Below, piece by piece: positions 43,348 through 54,934 of a DNA stretch of 64,000 nucleotides. The notes below the pieces were generated by a model that had not been told where the DNA came from, searched no databases, and saw only the letters and a program-made list of their open reading frames with translations. Made by a program: the position numbers and the translations under genes. The DNA comes from Candidula unifasciata (taxonomy: Eukaryota; Mollusca; Gastropoda; Stylommatophora; Geomitridae): NCBI GenBank assembly GCA_905116865.2, contig CAJHNH020008547.1, forward strand, positions 936,243 to 1,000,242, written 5' to 3'. Each line of letters opens with the position of its first letter. Position 1 is the stretch's first letter.

Positions 43348-43605
43348 TATCTGACCACTCATTCATTCATTCAGTAGCATGTCCCTCGCGGAACCTCGCT
43401 GCCATAACAACCCTCCGGAAAACCTTCCTATCCTGAGCAAGATGTCCTGCGTCTGATACACCCATCTGGAGATCATCTGCCACATCCTGCACCCATCTTC
43501 TCCTTGGCCTTCCTCTTCCTCTCTTCCCAGGCATATACCCCTCCATTATTGTTCTCTCTAGACTTCCATGACGTTTCAAGTGACCAAAATATTTATCTGA
43601 CCACT
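43348..43605 (-). mobile_element. LINE-d 3' end with perfect 12-bp target-site duplication
   Basis: The minus-strand frame reads KYFGHLKRHGSLERTIMEGY, MPGKRGRGRPRRRWVQDVAD, DLQMGVSDAGHLAQDRKVFR, RVVMAARFREGHATE, stop, then a (TGAA)n tail. TATCTGACCACT stands at 43348-43359 and again at 43594-43605, bracketing the 234-bp insert. The frame is uninterrupted, so this is the youngest LINE-d copy here. Confidence 0.9.
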
Positions 43606-43744
43606 AGGCTTTCGAAAACCCTTGGGTCGTAAACTGTGGTTTGGTCTGGTTTCATTTATTAAGTATCACTTTTATTGCCCAAGAACTATCTCTCCTCTTC
43701 ACATAGAGAATCTCAACACATTGTAGGATCTCACTTCCCTACAC

Positions 43745-44254
43745 CAGCGGTTCTCAAACTGGGTGCCGTGTTACCCAGGGATGTCGCAAACGTTTGCGAG
43801 GTGTGCCGCGGCAATAAAAAACAATTTTTCCAAATCTGCTTGAAATCAGCGAAGACAGCAGTTTACAACATAAATGTCATGAAGGAAGCCAAGAAGAGAT
43901 CTGGATGCAGGTGTATTAAGAAGACAATGCTATTGGCAAGGTTGCAGTGCCTTCTCAGCGTACGTTTACATTTAAAATTTAAAAAAAAAAAAAAAAAACA
44001 GATACAGGAGCAAGCTTTCTGGGTCAAGTGATTTGAGGGTAAAATTAACGAAACTTCACATATACGTAATGACAAACTCACCCACACAGTTTCAGTCATC
44101 GCATTAAAGACAACTGAACATTAAATGTGCACCTGTTCCCCCCCCCCTTTTCTATTCTTTTTCTAAAAATTCAAACCACTATAAATGTTGGTGTGCCGCG
44201 TAAATAAAATTGCCTGACAATGGTGCCGTGACGTAACAAGTTTGAGAACCTCTG
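43745..44254. mobile_element. Non-autonomous hAT element, 510 bp
   Basis: Ends CAGCGGTTCTCAAACTGGGT and CAAGTTTGAGAACCTCTG are inverted repeats; GTGCCGCGG...AATAAAA near the left is mirrored by GTGTGCCGCGTAAATAAAAT near the right. Flanks CCCTACAC (43737) and CCCTTCAC (44255) agree at 7 of 8 positions. There is no transposase frame. Confidence 0.85.
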
Positions 44255-44274
44255 CCCTTCACGACCTGCAACCG

Positions 44275-44470
44275 TCCAAATATGGGACGCAATTGTTCGT
44301 TTTTTTTAAAGCCCCACCCCGGCTGTTGTCGAGGGCCCTAGTAAAACCTAACAGTTGAACGGGGTTTCTGTGACTTGCGCCCCTGGGATTCTTCTCTGAA
44401 TAGTGGCATTTTGTGTCGCCGGGTGTTTGGTTGCTCATTGTACAGTCCTGGTGGGGTGGAACTTAATTTA
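44275..44470 (+). mobile_element. LINE-c 3' module
   Basis: AAGCCCCACCCCGGCTGTTG, CGAGGGCCCTAGTAAAACCT, AACAGTTGAACGGGGTTTCT, CATTTTGTGTCGCCGGGTGT and CAGTCCTGGTGGGGTGGAAC. Confidence 0.75.
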
Positions 44471-44554
44471 TTACACAACCCGCAGAATGATGTGCTCTGG
44501 TGCTGTCAAGACGACCGTTATTATTATTATTATCGTTTGAGATGGTTTATATCT

Positions 44555-44760
44555 TGTCATCTCCTTGTGGGATGCCATTTTTCGTTTTTGGAAGCCCTGC
44601 TCTGGCTCTTGCCCGACCATAAATGTGGTCTACTGGCTTTTTGGGACCTCTCCACGGTGATGCCCATCCACATGGAGGCACTTTGTGTCACCGGGTGTTT
44701 ATCGCTTGTGTGATGTCCTGGTGGGGTAGAAATCTATTACTACTATTATTATTATTGTTG
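44555..44760 (+). mobile_element. LINE-c 3' module with (ATT)n tail
   Basis: CTTGTGGGATGCCATTTTTC, GCCCTGCTCTGGCTCTTGCC, GGCACTTTGTGTCACCGGGT and GTCCTGGTGGGGTAGAA, followed by (TATTAT) triplets. It is the second copy within 300 bp in the same orientation. Confidence 0.75.
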
Positions 44761-45595
44761 TTATTCAGAGTTTGCGCTGAAACAGGCGGTTCGTACATTT
44801 TGGTGTACATTAGTTTCAGCAAGTCCCTAGGTAAGGAGTTGCCTTTTACGACATGCTTACTGGGATCAGTGGTGTATGACTTGTTTCGCCACAGAACTGG
44901 GCCCCGGAGCCCGCTCCTGGAAACCGTAATTGCATGTTTGAATCAATTAAATCTGATAACTAACCTGCAAATTATTTCATAAATATTTAACAGGCAGCCA
45001 CGTTTATTCCCAGAGCAATTCATAAAAAGTAGGGTTTCCCAGCCTTGATGTGGAATCCCACCCAACACCTCCCGGGCAGGCAGCAGGCAATCATACACCC
45101 ACTTCACTACCTCTGCTTTGCCGTTACATATTTAGGTAAAGTTGAAAGAATATTATCCTGCAACTCTGGTTCTGCTACATCTGACGTCATTCCCCGACCA
45201 AGTAACATAACGCCTTGCTTTTAGCAGCTGGGACCTTAATTGGCGCCTTATTTGACCCTTTAAGAAAAAATTGTATACAACTCCAGCAAAACCCACACCC
45301 AGAAGCTATGTTTAGTGTTTGCCTACGTCGTTGAGAAAGGCATCGGCCGAGAACATTCTTCCAATACACACCACCTGCCCTTATCTTTGTTCTTGGCGTG
45401 CGATTATGGAAGCGACGTTTGATTTCAGAATTGAAAGCAAATGGGCGGTGTGGTATTGGGCGCTGGTGGGATGGGAGGTAGGGCCTCAGTCTGTGGAGAG
45501 GTGATTATGACGTCATTTTGTCGAAGCCGCTAGAAGCGAATGCTTGACGTTCCGAGGTGGTGTGTCATGGGAGCTGGTGATTCTTTCAATGAATG

Positions 45596-45596
<1 letters not shown>
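44761..45596. other. No recognisable gene
   Basis: Short frames only; nothing supported. Confidence 0.5.

Positions 45597-45682
<86 letters not shown>
45597..45682. repeat. (CT)n microsatellite
   Basis: About 40 CT units. Confidence 0.97.
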
Positions 45683-45685
<3 letters not shown>

Positions 45686-45699
45686 GTCGTTGAATTGTA

Positions 45700-45850
45700 G
45701 GACTATTGTTGCCATGGTGTGCATTTAAACTTAGAATACAATAACCTTTTTTTTATTTTAATTTGTAGTGCAACAGATAGACGCTTGCCCGTCAGCCCGT
45801 AAGATGTTGGGTTCGAATCCACATAGTAGTGAAATTGTATAATATGACAT
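45700..45850 (+). mobile_element. SINE-A-related head copy between two (CT)n arrays
   Basis: It matches 43018-43165: GTGCATTTAAACTTAGAATA, CAGATAGACGCTTGCCCGTC and TGTTGGGTTCGAATCCACAT (exact B box GGTTCGAATCC). Confidence 0.7.
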
Positions 45851-45852
45851 TG

Positions 45853-45857
<5 letters not shown>

Positions 45858-45913
<56 letters not shown>

Positions 45914-45925
45914 CTCTCTCTCGGT
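45858..45925. repeat. (CT)n microsatellite
   Basis: It replaces the expected body of the SINE copy ending at 45850. Confidence 0.95.
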
Positions 45926-46149
45926 AATGTCTGTCTCTCTCTTTCTCCCGCTCGCTTTCGCTTTATACCTCCATGTGTAAATCTGTGGCTCTTCTGTTTC
46001 TCGCTCGCTCCCTTATTCTCTCTTTTAATCTTTAGGTCTCTTTTTTCCTCTGTTTTTCTTATTCTCTTGGTCTCTTGAACTTTCTATTTGTCTCTTTATT
46101 CTTCTCTGTTTCTTCCTGTCTCCCTGATTCTCTTACGTCTCTCGAGCTG

Positions 46150-46310
46150 ACACTTCGTTAGTCCATGTCTGTCTGTCGGTCGGTCTGTCTGTCTGACTGT
46201 CTGTCTGTTTATCTGCTTATCTGTTTATCTGCTTATCTGTCTATCTGTATTTAAATATCTATATGTCTATCTGTCTGTCTGTCCATCTTTCTATATATCT
46301 ATTTATATGT
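46150..46310. repeat. (CTGT)n/(CTAT)n imperfect microsatellite
   Basis: Tetranucleotide CTGT, CTAT and TTAT units. Confidence 0.85.
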
Positions 46311-46544
46311 CTCCATCTCTCAGTATTGCGGGTGCAGTGCCGCCTTTCGTAGTTGGCATAAAAAGTGGGCTGCGATTCTGGCAGTGGATTGTTAGTTTTG
46401 GCACGTCCGAGGGCTGCCTTATTAATTTACCATGCGTTTGGTAGCTTAGCATATATCTTTTACCTTGTGGATTTCTTAAATAAACTAGAAGTGAAGAGAT
46501 CATAGTTAGACACCACCACCACACCCTTTTTTCCATCCCCAGTT

Positions 46545-46640
46545 GAACCGTTGTGACGCAGTGGCTAGACGCCTGTCTGCCAGCACATTTGTGCTGGGTT
46601 CAAATATCAGATTAGCAAATGGTTATAAAGTTGAAACACT
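46545..46640 (+). mobile_element. tRNA-like SINE head, isolated
   Basis: GTGACGCAGTGGCTAGACGC (A-box region) and GTGCTGGGTTCAAATATCAG (B-box region) are spaced as in a tRNA; no SINE body I recognise follows. Confidence 0.5.
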
Positions 46641-46967
46641 TGCACAACACACGAAACTCCGTAGCTACAGCGAAAACCTACAAGATTCTCCAAAACAGAT
46701 GCAGTTGCCAACTGAAGAAATTCGACTGACACGAGTTAACAACTTCATTAAGCATACACTAAAGGGGTGGGGAAAAGGGGTGGAGAACTTGTCAATAAAC
46801 TTAGCCCCGACCCAGAGTTACAACCAGGACCCTGGTGTATAGGATGTAAATAAACTGTCGCTGATGACGTCATTCTTTCACACAAACGAAATGTTAACTG
46901 TTGGTAGATGTCCCGTTTCCCAGTTCCCCGTCCCAGGACCCCATTCTGGAGGCACAAGTAACAGCCC

Positions 46968-47032
46968 CCTCCGCCCCCTGACAATGCCCCACCACCCCCT
47001 GACAATGCCCCACCTCCCCGTGACAATGATTT
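46968..47032. repeat. About 19-bp tandem repeat, 3 units
   Basis: The unit CCCCCTGACAATGCCCCAC. Confidence 0.85.
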
Positions 47033-47149
47033 CATTAAAACAGACGAATTAAGGGTTTGCTGAAATCTAATGTGTTCGGACGAAAGGTGCCGACTTCGCA
47101 GCCCAGCTGTAAACCACAATAAAATTTGCCAGTCGCACTTTTAAGGGGG

Positions 47150-47254
47150 AGGAAGAAGAAGAAGAAGAAGAAGAAGAAGAAGAAGAAGAAGAAGAAGAAG
47201 AAGAAGAAGAAGAAGAAGAAGAAGAAGAAGAAGAAGAAGAAGAAGAAGAAGAAG
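47150..47254. repeat. (GAA)n array
   Basis: About 35 GAA units; the only large triplet array here with purines on the plus strand. Confidence 0.97.
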
Positions 47255-48214
47255 AGGATGGTGATGATGATGTTGATTATGATGGTGACGAAAATGAAGA
47301 AGGATTTTAAAAAAAAAACAAAGAAGACCCAGAGGCACTATGATAAATCATGTAAATAAACTATTATTTATTTTTATTATTATTATCATTATTATTATTT
47401 TACATCGACCAAATACAACATTACCTTATTTAAACAACATTTCTGTACTTCTGCTGTATTGCGTTTAGCCAGAATTCAGACATGCACACAAAAGCCTCTT
47501 CATTTACCCGTTTGTCAACTCTGACAGATGAAGAGTATAGTATATGATGTCGAGGATCCCTGCAATAAACTTTCCTTAGCGATGAGCATTGCGGCGTCAG
47601 TGATGCGTCCAGATAGCATTGAAATGAAAGACACGATAGCGAGATTCGGTTCAAGTGATTGCATTATTCAGCTAAAAAGCCGTTATTAACAGAATGTAAC
47701 GATAGTGACGGGTGGATGTTGCTATCTGACAGACGCGAAGGGCGTTCATTGATGTGTCTGTCGGTATGCGATAAGATGTTTGTTTTTACACTATCTCACC
47801 TGTTGTCTTGTCTCAGAGCCGGCATGTCAGGTTGCCTGGTTATTTTATGATGTCGCTTCTCTTCCCAAGACAAATTATATTAACATGTCTCGGTCCTGTA
47901 TTCCTTTACGAGGTTACATTTATGTATCTTTGTTCTGGTACCTGTTTACATTTATTTATATGGGATTAAACCGGATGGAATTGACATAGTCTTAGACTAC
48001 AACGTCAGTTCAAAGTGTGCAATTTTTTTTTTACGGAGATGCATGTGGAGCGTTGCCGGAGCTATGGAGTTCCTACTTTGCGCGATGCTCTATGGAGATA
48101 GACCGAGCCATATGATACAAAATCACTCGGTACTATGAAATAGAACCTCTCGACTCTTTAAGTGTGTCCCACAGAGAAACGGTGTTACTTCAGTGTACCT
48201 GTGGTGACGTAAAG
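47255..48214. other. No recognisable gene
   Basis: (ATT)-rich at 47363-47400. Nothing else is supported. Confidence 0.5.
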
Positions 48215-48767
48215 GCTCTTTTTTACGTTTTTAGACGGATTGCGCATGTAGGGCTAATCCCATATTTCATGGACCAATCGGAACTCGATGGATGATGAGG
48301 TCTACATCAAACCGGCCGCCTTTACTTCCCATGATTGTATACCTGGTAGCTATTTAAGGCTGGGTCGACCTTGGAGACAACGTCATTTTTTTAAGTCCGG
48401 CTCTGTCAGGACCCTAAACCCACAACCTTAGGATCCGCAGGCAAGCGTTTGGATGCTACACCACGCTGTATGGCACCCCAAGCGTTTTGATGCTACACCA
48501 CGCTGTATGGCACCCCAAGCGTCTATACGCTACACCAGGCTGTATGGCACCCCAAGCGTCTGGACGCTACACCAGGCTGTATGGCACCCCAAGCGTCTGG
48601 ACGCTACACCAGGCTGTATGGCACCCCAAGCGTCTATACGCTACACCAGGCTGTATGGCACCCCAAGCGTTTGGATGCTACACCAGGCTGTATGGCACCC
48701 CAAGCGTCTGGACGCTACACCAGGCTGTGTGGCACCCCAAGCGTTTGGACGCTACACCAGGCTGTGT
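48215..48767 (-). mobile_element. SINE-A copy with its tRNA-like head amplified into a minisatellite
   Basis: The body (plus strand) has ATTTCATGGACCAATCGGAA, AAGGCTGGGTCGACCTTGGA, CGGCTCTGTCAGGACCCTAA and TAGGATCCGCAGGCAAGCGT. The head end then repeats to 48767. This copy has the fullest SINE-A core. Confidence 0.85.
48443..48767. repeat. 37-bp minisatellite, about 8.8 units, derived from the SINE-A head
   Basis: The unit is AAGCGTTTGGATGCTACACC plus ACGCTGTATGGCACCCC. AAGCGTTTGGATGCTACACC is the SINE-A head; the rest is presumably its original 5' flank. Confidence 0.95.
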
Positions 48768-49774
48768 AACTTGTATGCGATTGCTCGTGGTATCTGGGAT
48801 TTGTTGTGGGACTAGCATCCAGAAAATGGCTTTGTGAGTTTAACTGGTTGTCAGAATTCAGGGTAAGGTACAGAAACAAACAAACTTTTGACAGATTTTC
48901 TTGAAGTCCATACCTTGTGGAGTTCTCGTCCCTCATTAGGTGTACTAGCATTACCTGTAGATGCAGACGTTATGTATGGCATGAGGTCAGACTAAAAGGA
49001 TGCAATGGAAGGCGGAGGGGGCAAAATCAGAAGGGAATGTGAAAAACGGGGGAAATAGTTGCAGATAGTTTCAGAGCTGAACGCCTCAGAAACAGCCTGT
49101 TAAATGCCTGAAATCATGTGTTCCAGTTGAAAAGTTTTCTTTTCACGCGAGTTTTTTTTTACTAGTCACCAAGAGCTGTGACCCCCTTCGCCCCGCCCCC
49201 CACCCCCATAGCACAATCTATATAACAACGGAAAGGTACCAACCAACAGTCACACTTGTATCGTTTCAGCTTGTCTTCCCCCACCTGTTACAATTAGATA
49301 CCCCAGATCCCTCTTGCTCAAAGAATATGGATTGTCTGACGAGGCGACCCCATTTTGTGAGTTGAAATTTTTCAAGACATGTTCATTACAATTGCCAAAT
49401 GTATTGTGGTAATTCTTCCGTAAAACCATATCTCTGCAGCGTTTTCGTTAACACAAAGCGTAAGTTAAAATAAACTGTGCTAGCTGTGTGCAATGACTGC
49501 CAACCAGCACGGTACATGGCGATGATGATGGGGACGACAACGATGTTAACGATGAGGAAAGGGATCAGAGCGGAATACAGTATCGTCTGACAAGCGAAGT
49601 TAATGTATCAACTTCTGAAACATTAGTTTATATTAACCTGGTGGGTTTAAAAAAACCAATGACATTTTTTTAATTACCTGTCGTCGCCGAACGCCCAGTC
49701 AAGCAGGACACGTCAAGCTCGGCTGACTTTGGCTTGCCTAGCCTTGTAGACAAACACTACATTGGTTTATATCT
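48768..49774. other. No recognisable gene
   Basis: Nothing beyond a C-rich patch near 49190-49208. Confidence 0.5.
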
Positions 49775-50107
49775 TTATTTAGGTCTCATTATGGTGAAAC
49801 CTGTCGCCCTGTGGTCGGCCCGCTTAACCATGTCGGGGTGGCCGTTCATTTCCAACAGTCTAGAACCCCAGACGCAGTTCAACACCCTAGCTGGGCCACG
49901 CCCATCAGTGAGGCCAGGGTCTACCAGGCACAACCCTGACGTTTCTAAAGGATAATTTAACGGCAGCAGACTGGGAGTTTTTAAGAACGATAGATCAGTG
50001 TTGCTTAGCGAGAGGTGATCTGGCAGGTCAGGACCGCAGCTGAGACACGTCAGGGAAGGTGTGTGAAACATGTTCTGGGGTGGATTTAACCTGGCCAAGG
50101 AGACCGA
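49775..50107 (-). CDS. Doubtful terminal coding exon of an unknown gene
   Basis: The minus-strand frame is open for about 110 codons after a possible acceptor CATATCCAG at about 50107. It reads RSVSLARLNPPQNMFHTPSL, TCLSCGPDLPDHLSLSNTDL, SFLKTPSLLPLNYPLETSGL and ends HRATGFTIMRPK, stop. The stop TAA lies inside AATAAAG, so a poly(A) signal overlaps it. The amino-acid mix is unlike the repeats around it. The acceptor lacks a good pyrimidine tract, and I recognise no domain. The same frame runs on through the triplet arrays, so length alone is not evidence. Confidence 0.3.
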   Translation of the reverse strand, partial: SVSLARLNPPQNMFHTPSLTCLSCGPDLPDHLSLSNTDLSFLKTPSLLPLNYPLETSGLCLVDPGLTDGRGPARVLNCVWGSRLLEMNGHPDMVKRADHRATGFTIMRPK

Positions 50108-50189
50108 CCTGGATATGTTCAACAGGTGACTATGAAATTCTAGTTTCATGTTAGTGAATACTTTGTCAATCCATGTCCTAGTTTTACTC

Positions 50190-50412
50190 CTTTTCCTCCT
50201 CCTCTTCTTCTTCCTTCTTCTTCCTTCTTCTTCTTCTTCTTCTTCTTCTTCTTCTTCTTCTTCTTCTTCTTCTTCTTCTTCTTCTTCTTCTTCTTCTTCT
50301 TCTTTCTCTTCTTCTTCTTCTTCTTCTTCTTCTTCTTCTTCTTCTTCTTCTTCTTCTTCTTCTTCTTCTTCTTCTTCTTCTTCTTCTTCTTCTTCTTCTT
50401 CTTCTTCTTCGA
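50190..50412. repeat. (CTT)n array
   Basis: About 70 units with few interruptions. Confidence 0.97.
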
Positions 50413-50465
50413 CTACTACCACCACCACCCATCTTCTTCTTCTTGTTTCTTCTTCTTCGCCTAAT

Positions 50466-50660
<195 letters not shown>

Positions 50661-51009
50661 ACCACGTCTACTAATACCGAACTACTATCACTACTATTAC
50701 TGCTATTGCTACTACCACCACCACTACTACTGCTACTGCTACTACAGTTACTACTTTTTCATCAAATTACCTCACGATAGTGTTTCGGGAAAATGTAACA
50801 GTCGTGTATGTGTAGTGTTTCCAATACTCTATTTAAGCTGCTTGTCATTTCACCAAAGCTATTCTTGACACCACTGCCATCAATTTTGCAAGGTCTTCCT
50901 CGTACTCTGTGTTTATTATGTTGCCCCAATAGAGACCCGAAATACCGGAGTTCCCGGTTTTATCCCAGCAACAGGCGATTTGACAGAAGACCGTCTTGAT
51001 TTGGTTTCA

Positions 51010-51150
51010 ACTGTATTATCATGAGCAGACCTTTGGGAGAGCGATGGCAAACTACTGAACGTACAGCTTGCCTAGAAAAGCCACGACAGCAAAATAGTGG
51101 AGGCGTTGGTTCTGCGACGTCCTGTAAAGGAAACGCAACTAACTTTTAGT
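51010..51150 (+). mobile_element. SINE-B 3' part
   Basis: AGAGCGATGGCAAACTACTG, AACGTACAGCTTGCCTAGAA and GACGTCCTGTAAAGGAAACG, then CAACTAACTTTTAG. Confidence 0.8.
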
Positions 51151-51639
51151 GTTTCTTCTGGTCACAACTTGGTTCACTTTCTGGCCAGTAAGAGCTAATC
51201 AGTACCTGTTAATTCATCTGCCATGTTATTTCAACAAACCCAGTGGTTTCTTCGCTACTACGAAAATCTGGAATGAATAAGGTATAACCATGGAAGCAAC
51301 GAGTTATAAAATAGAGTGGTACAGTTTATTATATAAGAAGAGATAAAGATATAGAGTTTATAGCCGCGAGATAACGTAGGTGATAAATAATACTGTTTGT
51401 GGGAGCACAAAATAAGAGAGGACATAATAAAACGTTACAGTAGTGAGATGAAATAGTAATATATTATTATGTTTATTATAGTAGATTACATCAAGTACTA
51501 AAGTATGTTTACATCATTGACATAGACGAAGTGACAAAGCGATGTTGAAAGTAACCGGATTTAAGTTGAAATAAACACTAAGACAGGCAGTGTCATGTTA
51601 AAAGTAGTGATATATCAGATGTGATAAAGTCATGTCAAT

Positions 51640-51880
51640 GGTTACAATTAGTTGCGTATCCTTTACAGGACGTTACAGAATCAACCACAGCATTTTTTTG
51701 GCTGTTGTGGTTTTCTGAGATAAATGTTACGTCCAGTAGTTTGTCATTGCTTTATGGACGGTTAGTTCTCGGTACCACTTTGGCGAAACCAACCATAGAC
51801 AAACCGTTCGAAGCTGGGATCGAACCCGGCACCCGGCATTACGAAGCGCGTTCGCAATGCCTAAGCCACAGACGCCGACA
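51640..51880 (-). mobile_element. SINE-B, full-length
   Basis: Minus strand: GGCGTCTGTGGCTTAGGCAT, a CCGGGTTCGATCCCAGC B box, ACTTTGGCGAA complement body, CTACTGGACGTAACATTTAT, and a 3' end GGATACGCAACTAA. Confidence 0.85.
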
Positions 51881-52599
51881 GTGTGAATGGAATCATAAAA
51901 TATATCTGCAAAATGGAAAGTGTATATACTGCAGAGATATAAGGAGCTAGTCATAAGTCTCCTTGTGTTGTATTTTACCTTTACCATTGATACAAACACA
52001 CCTTTAGGAATGCCTTATAAAGTTAAAATGATCCGTGCTAATGCACTCTGGTGTCTTACACCAATAATCCTTGTGGGATTATTGTAGATTACTTTGTTGC
52101 CATTTTCCCATATTTCCCTTAAAAAAAGCCAAAACACTACAACTATGTATGCGTGTCATAAGTGACGACTACGGGAGGTTGGCGTTGGATGCTTACCGCA
52201 CACCTTTGTCTCTCATTGCTGGGATATCTGCTAGAAACATCATCGTCCTGTTTCACAGTTATACGTCCACATATGGCTCGCAGTGTATCCCTCCATTCCA
52301 TTCATCATTGCAATTGTGTCAATATCGTGGCTGAAATCCATTCCAGCAACTTCGGCCTCTCTCACCAACCTTTGTCTTATGGTTTCTTTTGAGCGTCCTC
52401 GTTTGTGCAGTCCACTTGCTTCCTATTTAAGTGCCTATTTGGTGATTCTCTAACTGTTTCTCCTCACAATGTACCCAGTATGTAGCCATTTTCATTCTCT
52501 TATAACTTTTAATACATGATTCTTCACTGAATAGACCGCATACCCCGGGTGTGCCAAATGCAGCAGCGAGACAGGAAAACCACAATATCACTCACAACA

Positions 52600-52712
52600 G
52601 AATGGAAGTTGTTGGTCTGAAAAAAAAAACATTTAGAGACACAATCAGGAGGAGATGGCAACACTTATGGTCATGTCCGTTGTGCAATGAAGATTATCTT
52701 TTAAATAAACAA
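52600..52712 (+). mobile_element. LINE-c-like C-terminal end fragment
   Basis: FRDTIRRRWQHLWSCPLCNE then DYLLNKQ and a stop; compare EHLWTCPECNEDNPTN at 4620-4676. Confidence 0.55.
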
Positions 52713-52719
52713 TGAACGA

Positions 52720-53250
52720 TGTTAATGGCAGCGGTTGTCCGGGTATTTCTCTTATTTCTTTGTCCTTCTTGAATTCATTACATTTTAATGTTCCATCATC
52801 AATTTCCCCGGGCATTACTTTTTTGAATGCAGTTAAATTTCGTTTCATGGCCTTAGTCATTCTACCTCTTTCCCTGCCATATTTTGAAACTGAAACAACA
52901 TTATAACTGAAAATATGTAACTTGGTTTTGAAACTATACAATTTAGACATTAAAAGCTTGTATTGCCTTGCCTTTGCGTATCATAATTTATTTGTATGTG
53001 CTTTCTTGGCAATCAAGATTACTACCTAAATAGATAAGCTAATTTGTTACTTGAAGTTTTTCCCTTTATTGTGACGTCTCATTGATTTGTTCTAGATTTT
53101 CTCAATCAATCGTTCTTTTCGTAACTGATTTATAATCCGATAGTTGATGCTATATTGCTAAATCGTCTGTTTTTCTTTGAATACCATAGCTGCGCTGTTC
53201 TCACAAAAGCATCTGCAAAATCGAGATGCTCCAGTTGAATGACTTCACTC
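52720..53250 (-). mobile_element. LINE-b reverse transcriptase relic
   Basis: Minus strand: LEHLDFADAFVRTAQLWYSK near 53235-53175 (the second catalytic Asp is now Ala), degraded middle, then KLYSFKTKLHIFSYNVVSVS and KYGRERGRMTKAMKRNLTAF, matching NTKLNVFNSNVKSVLLYGEE of the 28.9-kb copy. Confidence 0.65.
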
Positions 53251-54084
53251 AGGCGATGCCAGTATTCCTTATACAACATTTCATCACCCAGTCAATAGTT
53301 ATACCAAATAATAAAGAATATATAATATTCCTAGTTTCATTAACACTTCAAATCAGTCACTCAAACCCTCAACTGTGCGCACTTCACACTTCGCGCCTTA
53401 AATACTGTTTTGATAATGTTCGTTGTTTTCATCCCCATTCCAATAACATTCCTACGCCGCACGCAGTGATGTTCAATGTAAACAATGAAAGAGCTTCTTG
53501 AGGTCAGTGGGAGGGGTGGGGGGAAGAGGGCGGGTGTTTGGGGTTTCCTTTAAAAAATTTTTTTAATTACGTCTGATGGTAATTATTTGATCTAACCAGC
53601 ATCTTCGGGATAAAACCCTGCAATTTCAACTCTCAAGACTGTTCCCTATCAAGTTGTTCTAGTTAACTAGAATTGAAACAGTTACGATAGAACGAAAATA
53701 GGAATGGTTGAGGTACCAAAAATGGTAAAAGTGATGAAAAAAATAAAAACAATATAAACGACAAGAAAAATAAAATCATCCGAAGTATTTTCACCATATA
53801 AACAAAAACACAAAAAAAGCAAACGACGTATAACGAGTCACTCGGTTCATTTCGAGTGAAACTAATCTGAAACAAAAGCGTGAAACACATATCCAAGGGC
53901 GGCAGATGAGTGTTTGTTTGTTTGTGTGTCTCGATGTCCTTGGTTACGACTTTTATATCCTGGTGTATACCTGGGTTTGGTGACCTAACGAGGCAACATT
54001 CCTGGATCGGAACATTGGAATTCTGAAATGGCAACACCTGAAGCAGAGCACCGCATTCCTTGCCATGAATAGCTTGAGACATAT
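53251..54084. other. No recognisable gene
   Basis: Short frames only. A G-rich stretch lies at 53509-53540. Confidence 0.5.
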
Positions 54085-54295
54085 TTAATTTTTTACTGGG
54101 TGGATGATGTGGTCAACATTACGTCGGCCACCTTTACTCCCCAGTACATTTTCTATACAGATTTTATACCGGGTCGAACTGGGTGTAAAGGTAAATTTTT
54201 AAAGAAAAAGATGTTTGCTGCAAAGCGGAATCAAACCAAAACCTTCTGGCCTGGAAATAAGTGTCTAGCCACTTTACTACCGCGGTTATGTTCAG
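54085..54295 (-). mobile_element. SINE-A copy
   Basis: Plus strand: GGGTGGATGATGTGGTCAAC, ATTACGTCGGCCACCTTTAC, CGGGTCGAACTGGGTGTAAA, then the head AAGTGTCTAGCCACTTTACT, ACCGCGG. Confidence 0.75.
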
Positions 54296-54360
54296 GTATA
54301 AATTGTTACATAATCAGCATCATGTGCCTTTTCCTTAAAAGTATAGGAAAAAAGGGGATT

Positions 54361-54376
54361 GGGGGGGGGGGGGGGG
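54361..54376. repeat. Poly-G run
   Basis: About 15 consecutive G. Confidence 0.85.
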
Positions 54377-54447
54377 TGGAGGGGAGTGTCATAGTTCGTC
54401 ATTTAAAACGTAAATCGAGATATTGGATCACATCTGTGTTTTGTCTC

Positions 54448-54657
54448 TTCTTCTTCTTCTTCTTCTTTTTCTTCTTCTTCTTCTTCTTTTCTTCTTCTTC
54501 TTCTTCTTCTTCTTCTTCTTCTTCTTCTTCTTCTTCTTCTTCTTCTAAAAACTTCTTCTTTTACATCTTCTTCTTCTTCTTCTTCTTCTTCTTCTTTTTC
54601 TTCTTCTTCTTCTTCTTCTTCTTCTTCTTCTTCTTCTTCTTCTCTTCTTCTACTTCT

Positions 54658-54688
<31 letters not shown>

Positions 54689-54870
54689 CTTCTTCTTCTT
54701 CTTCTTATTAAAATTATGTTTAATTACTTCTCCTCCTTACTTCTCTTCTTCTTCTTCTTCTTCTTCTCCTTTTTCTTCATCTTATTATTATTATTATTAT
54801 TAAAATTTTGTTTATTATTATTACTATTATTCTCCTCCTCCTTCTTCTTCGACTGTCGCTGCTACTACTG
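54448..54870. repeat. (CTT)n array with (ATT)n segment
   Basis: CTT runs to 54710, again to 54780, then (TTA)n at 54782-54830 and a CTT/CTG end. Confidence 0.95.
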
Positions 54871-54934
54871 CTTCTTCTGTTGTAGGGTTTCTGTTAAAAA
54901 TTTTTTTTTCAAATTTAGAATACTTTAGCCACAT

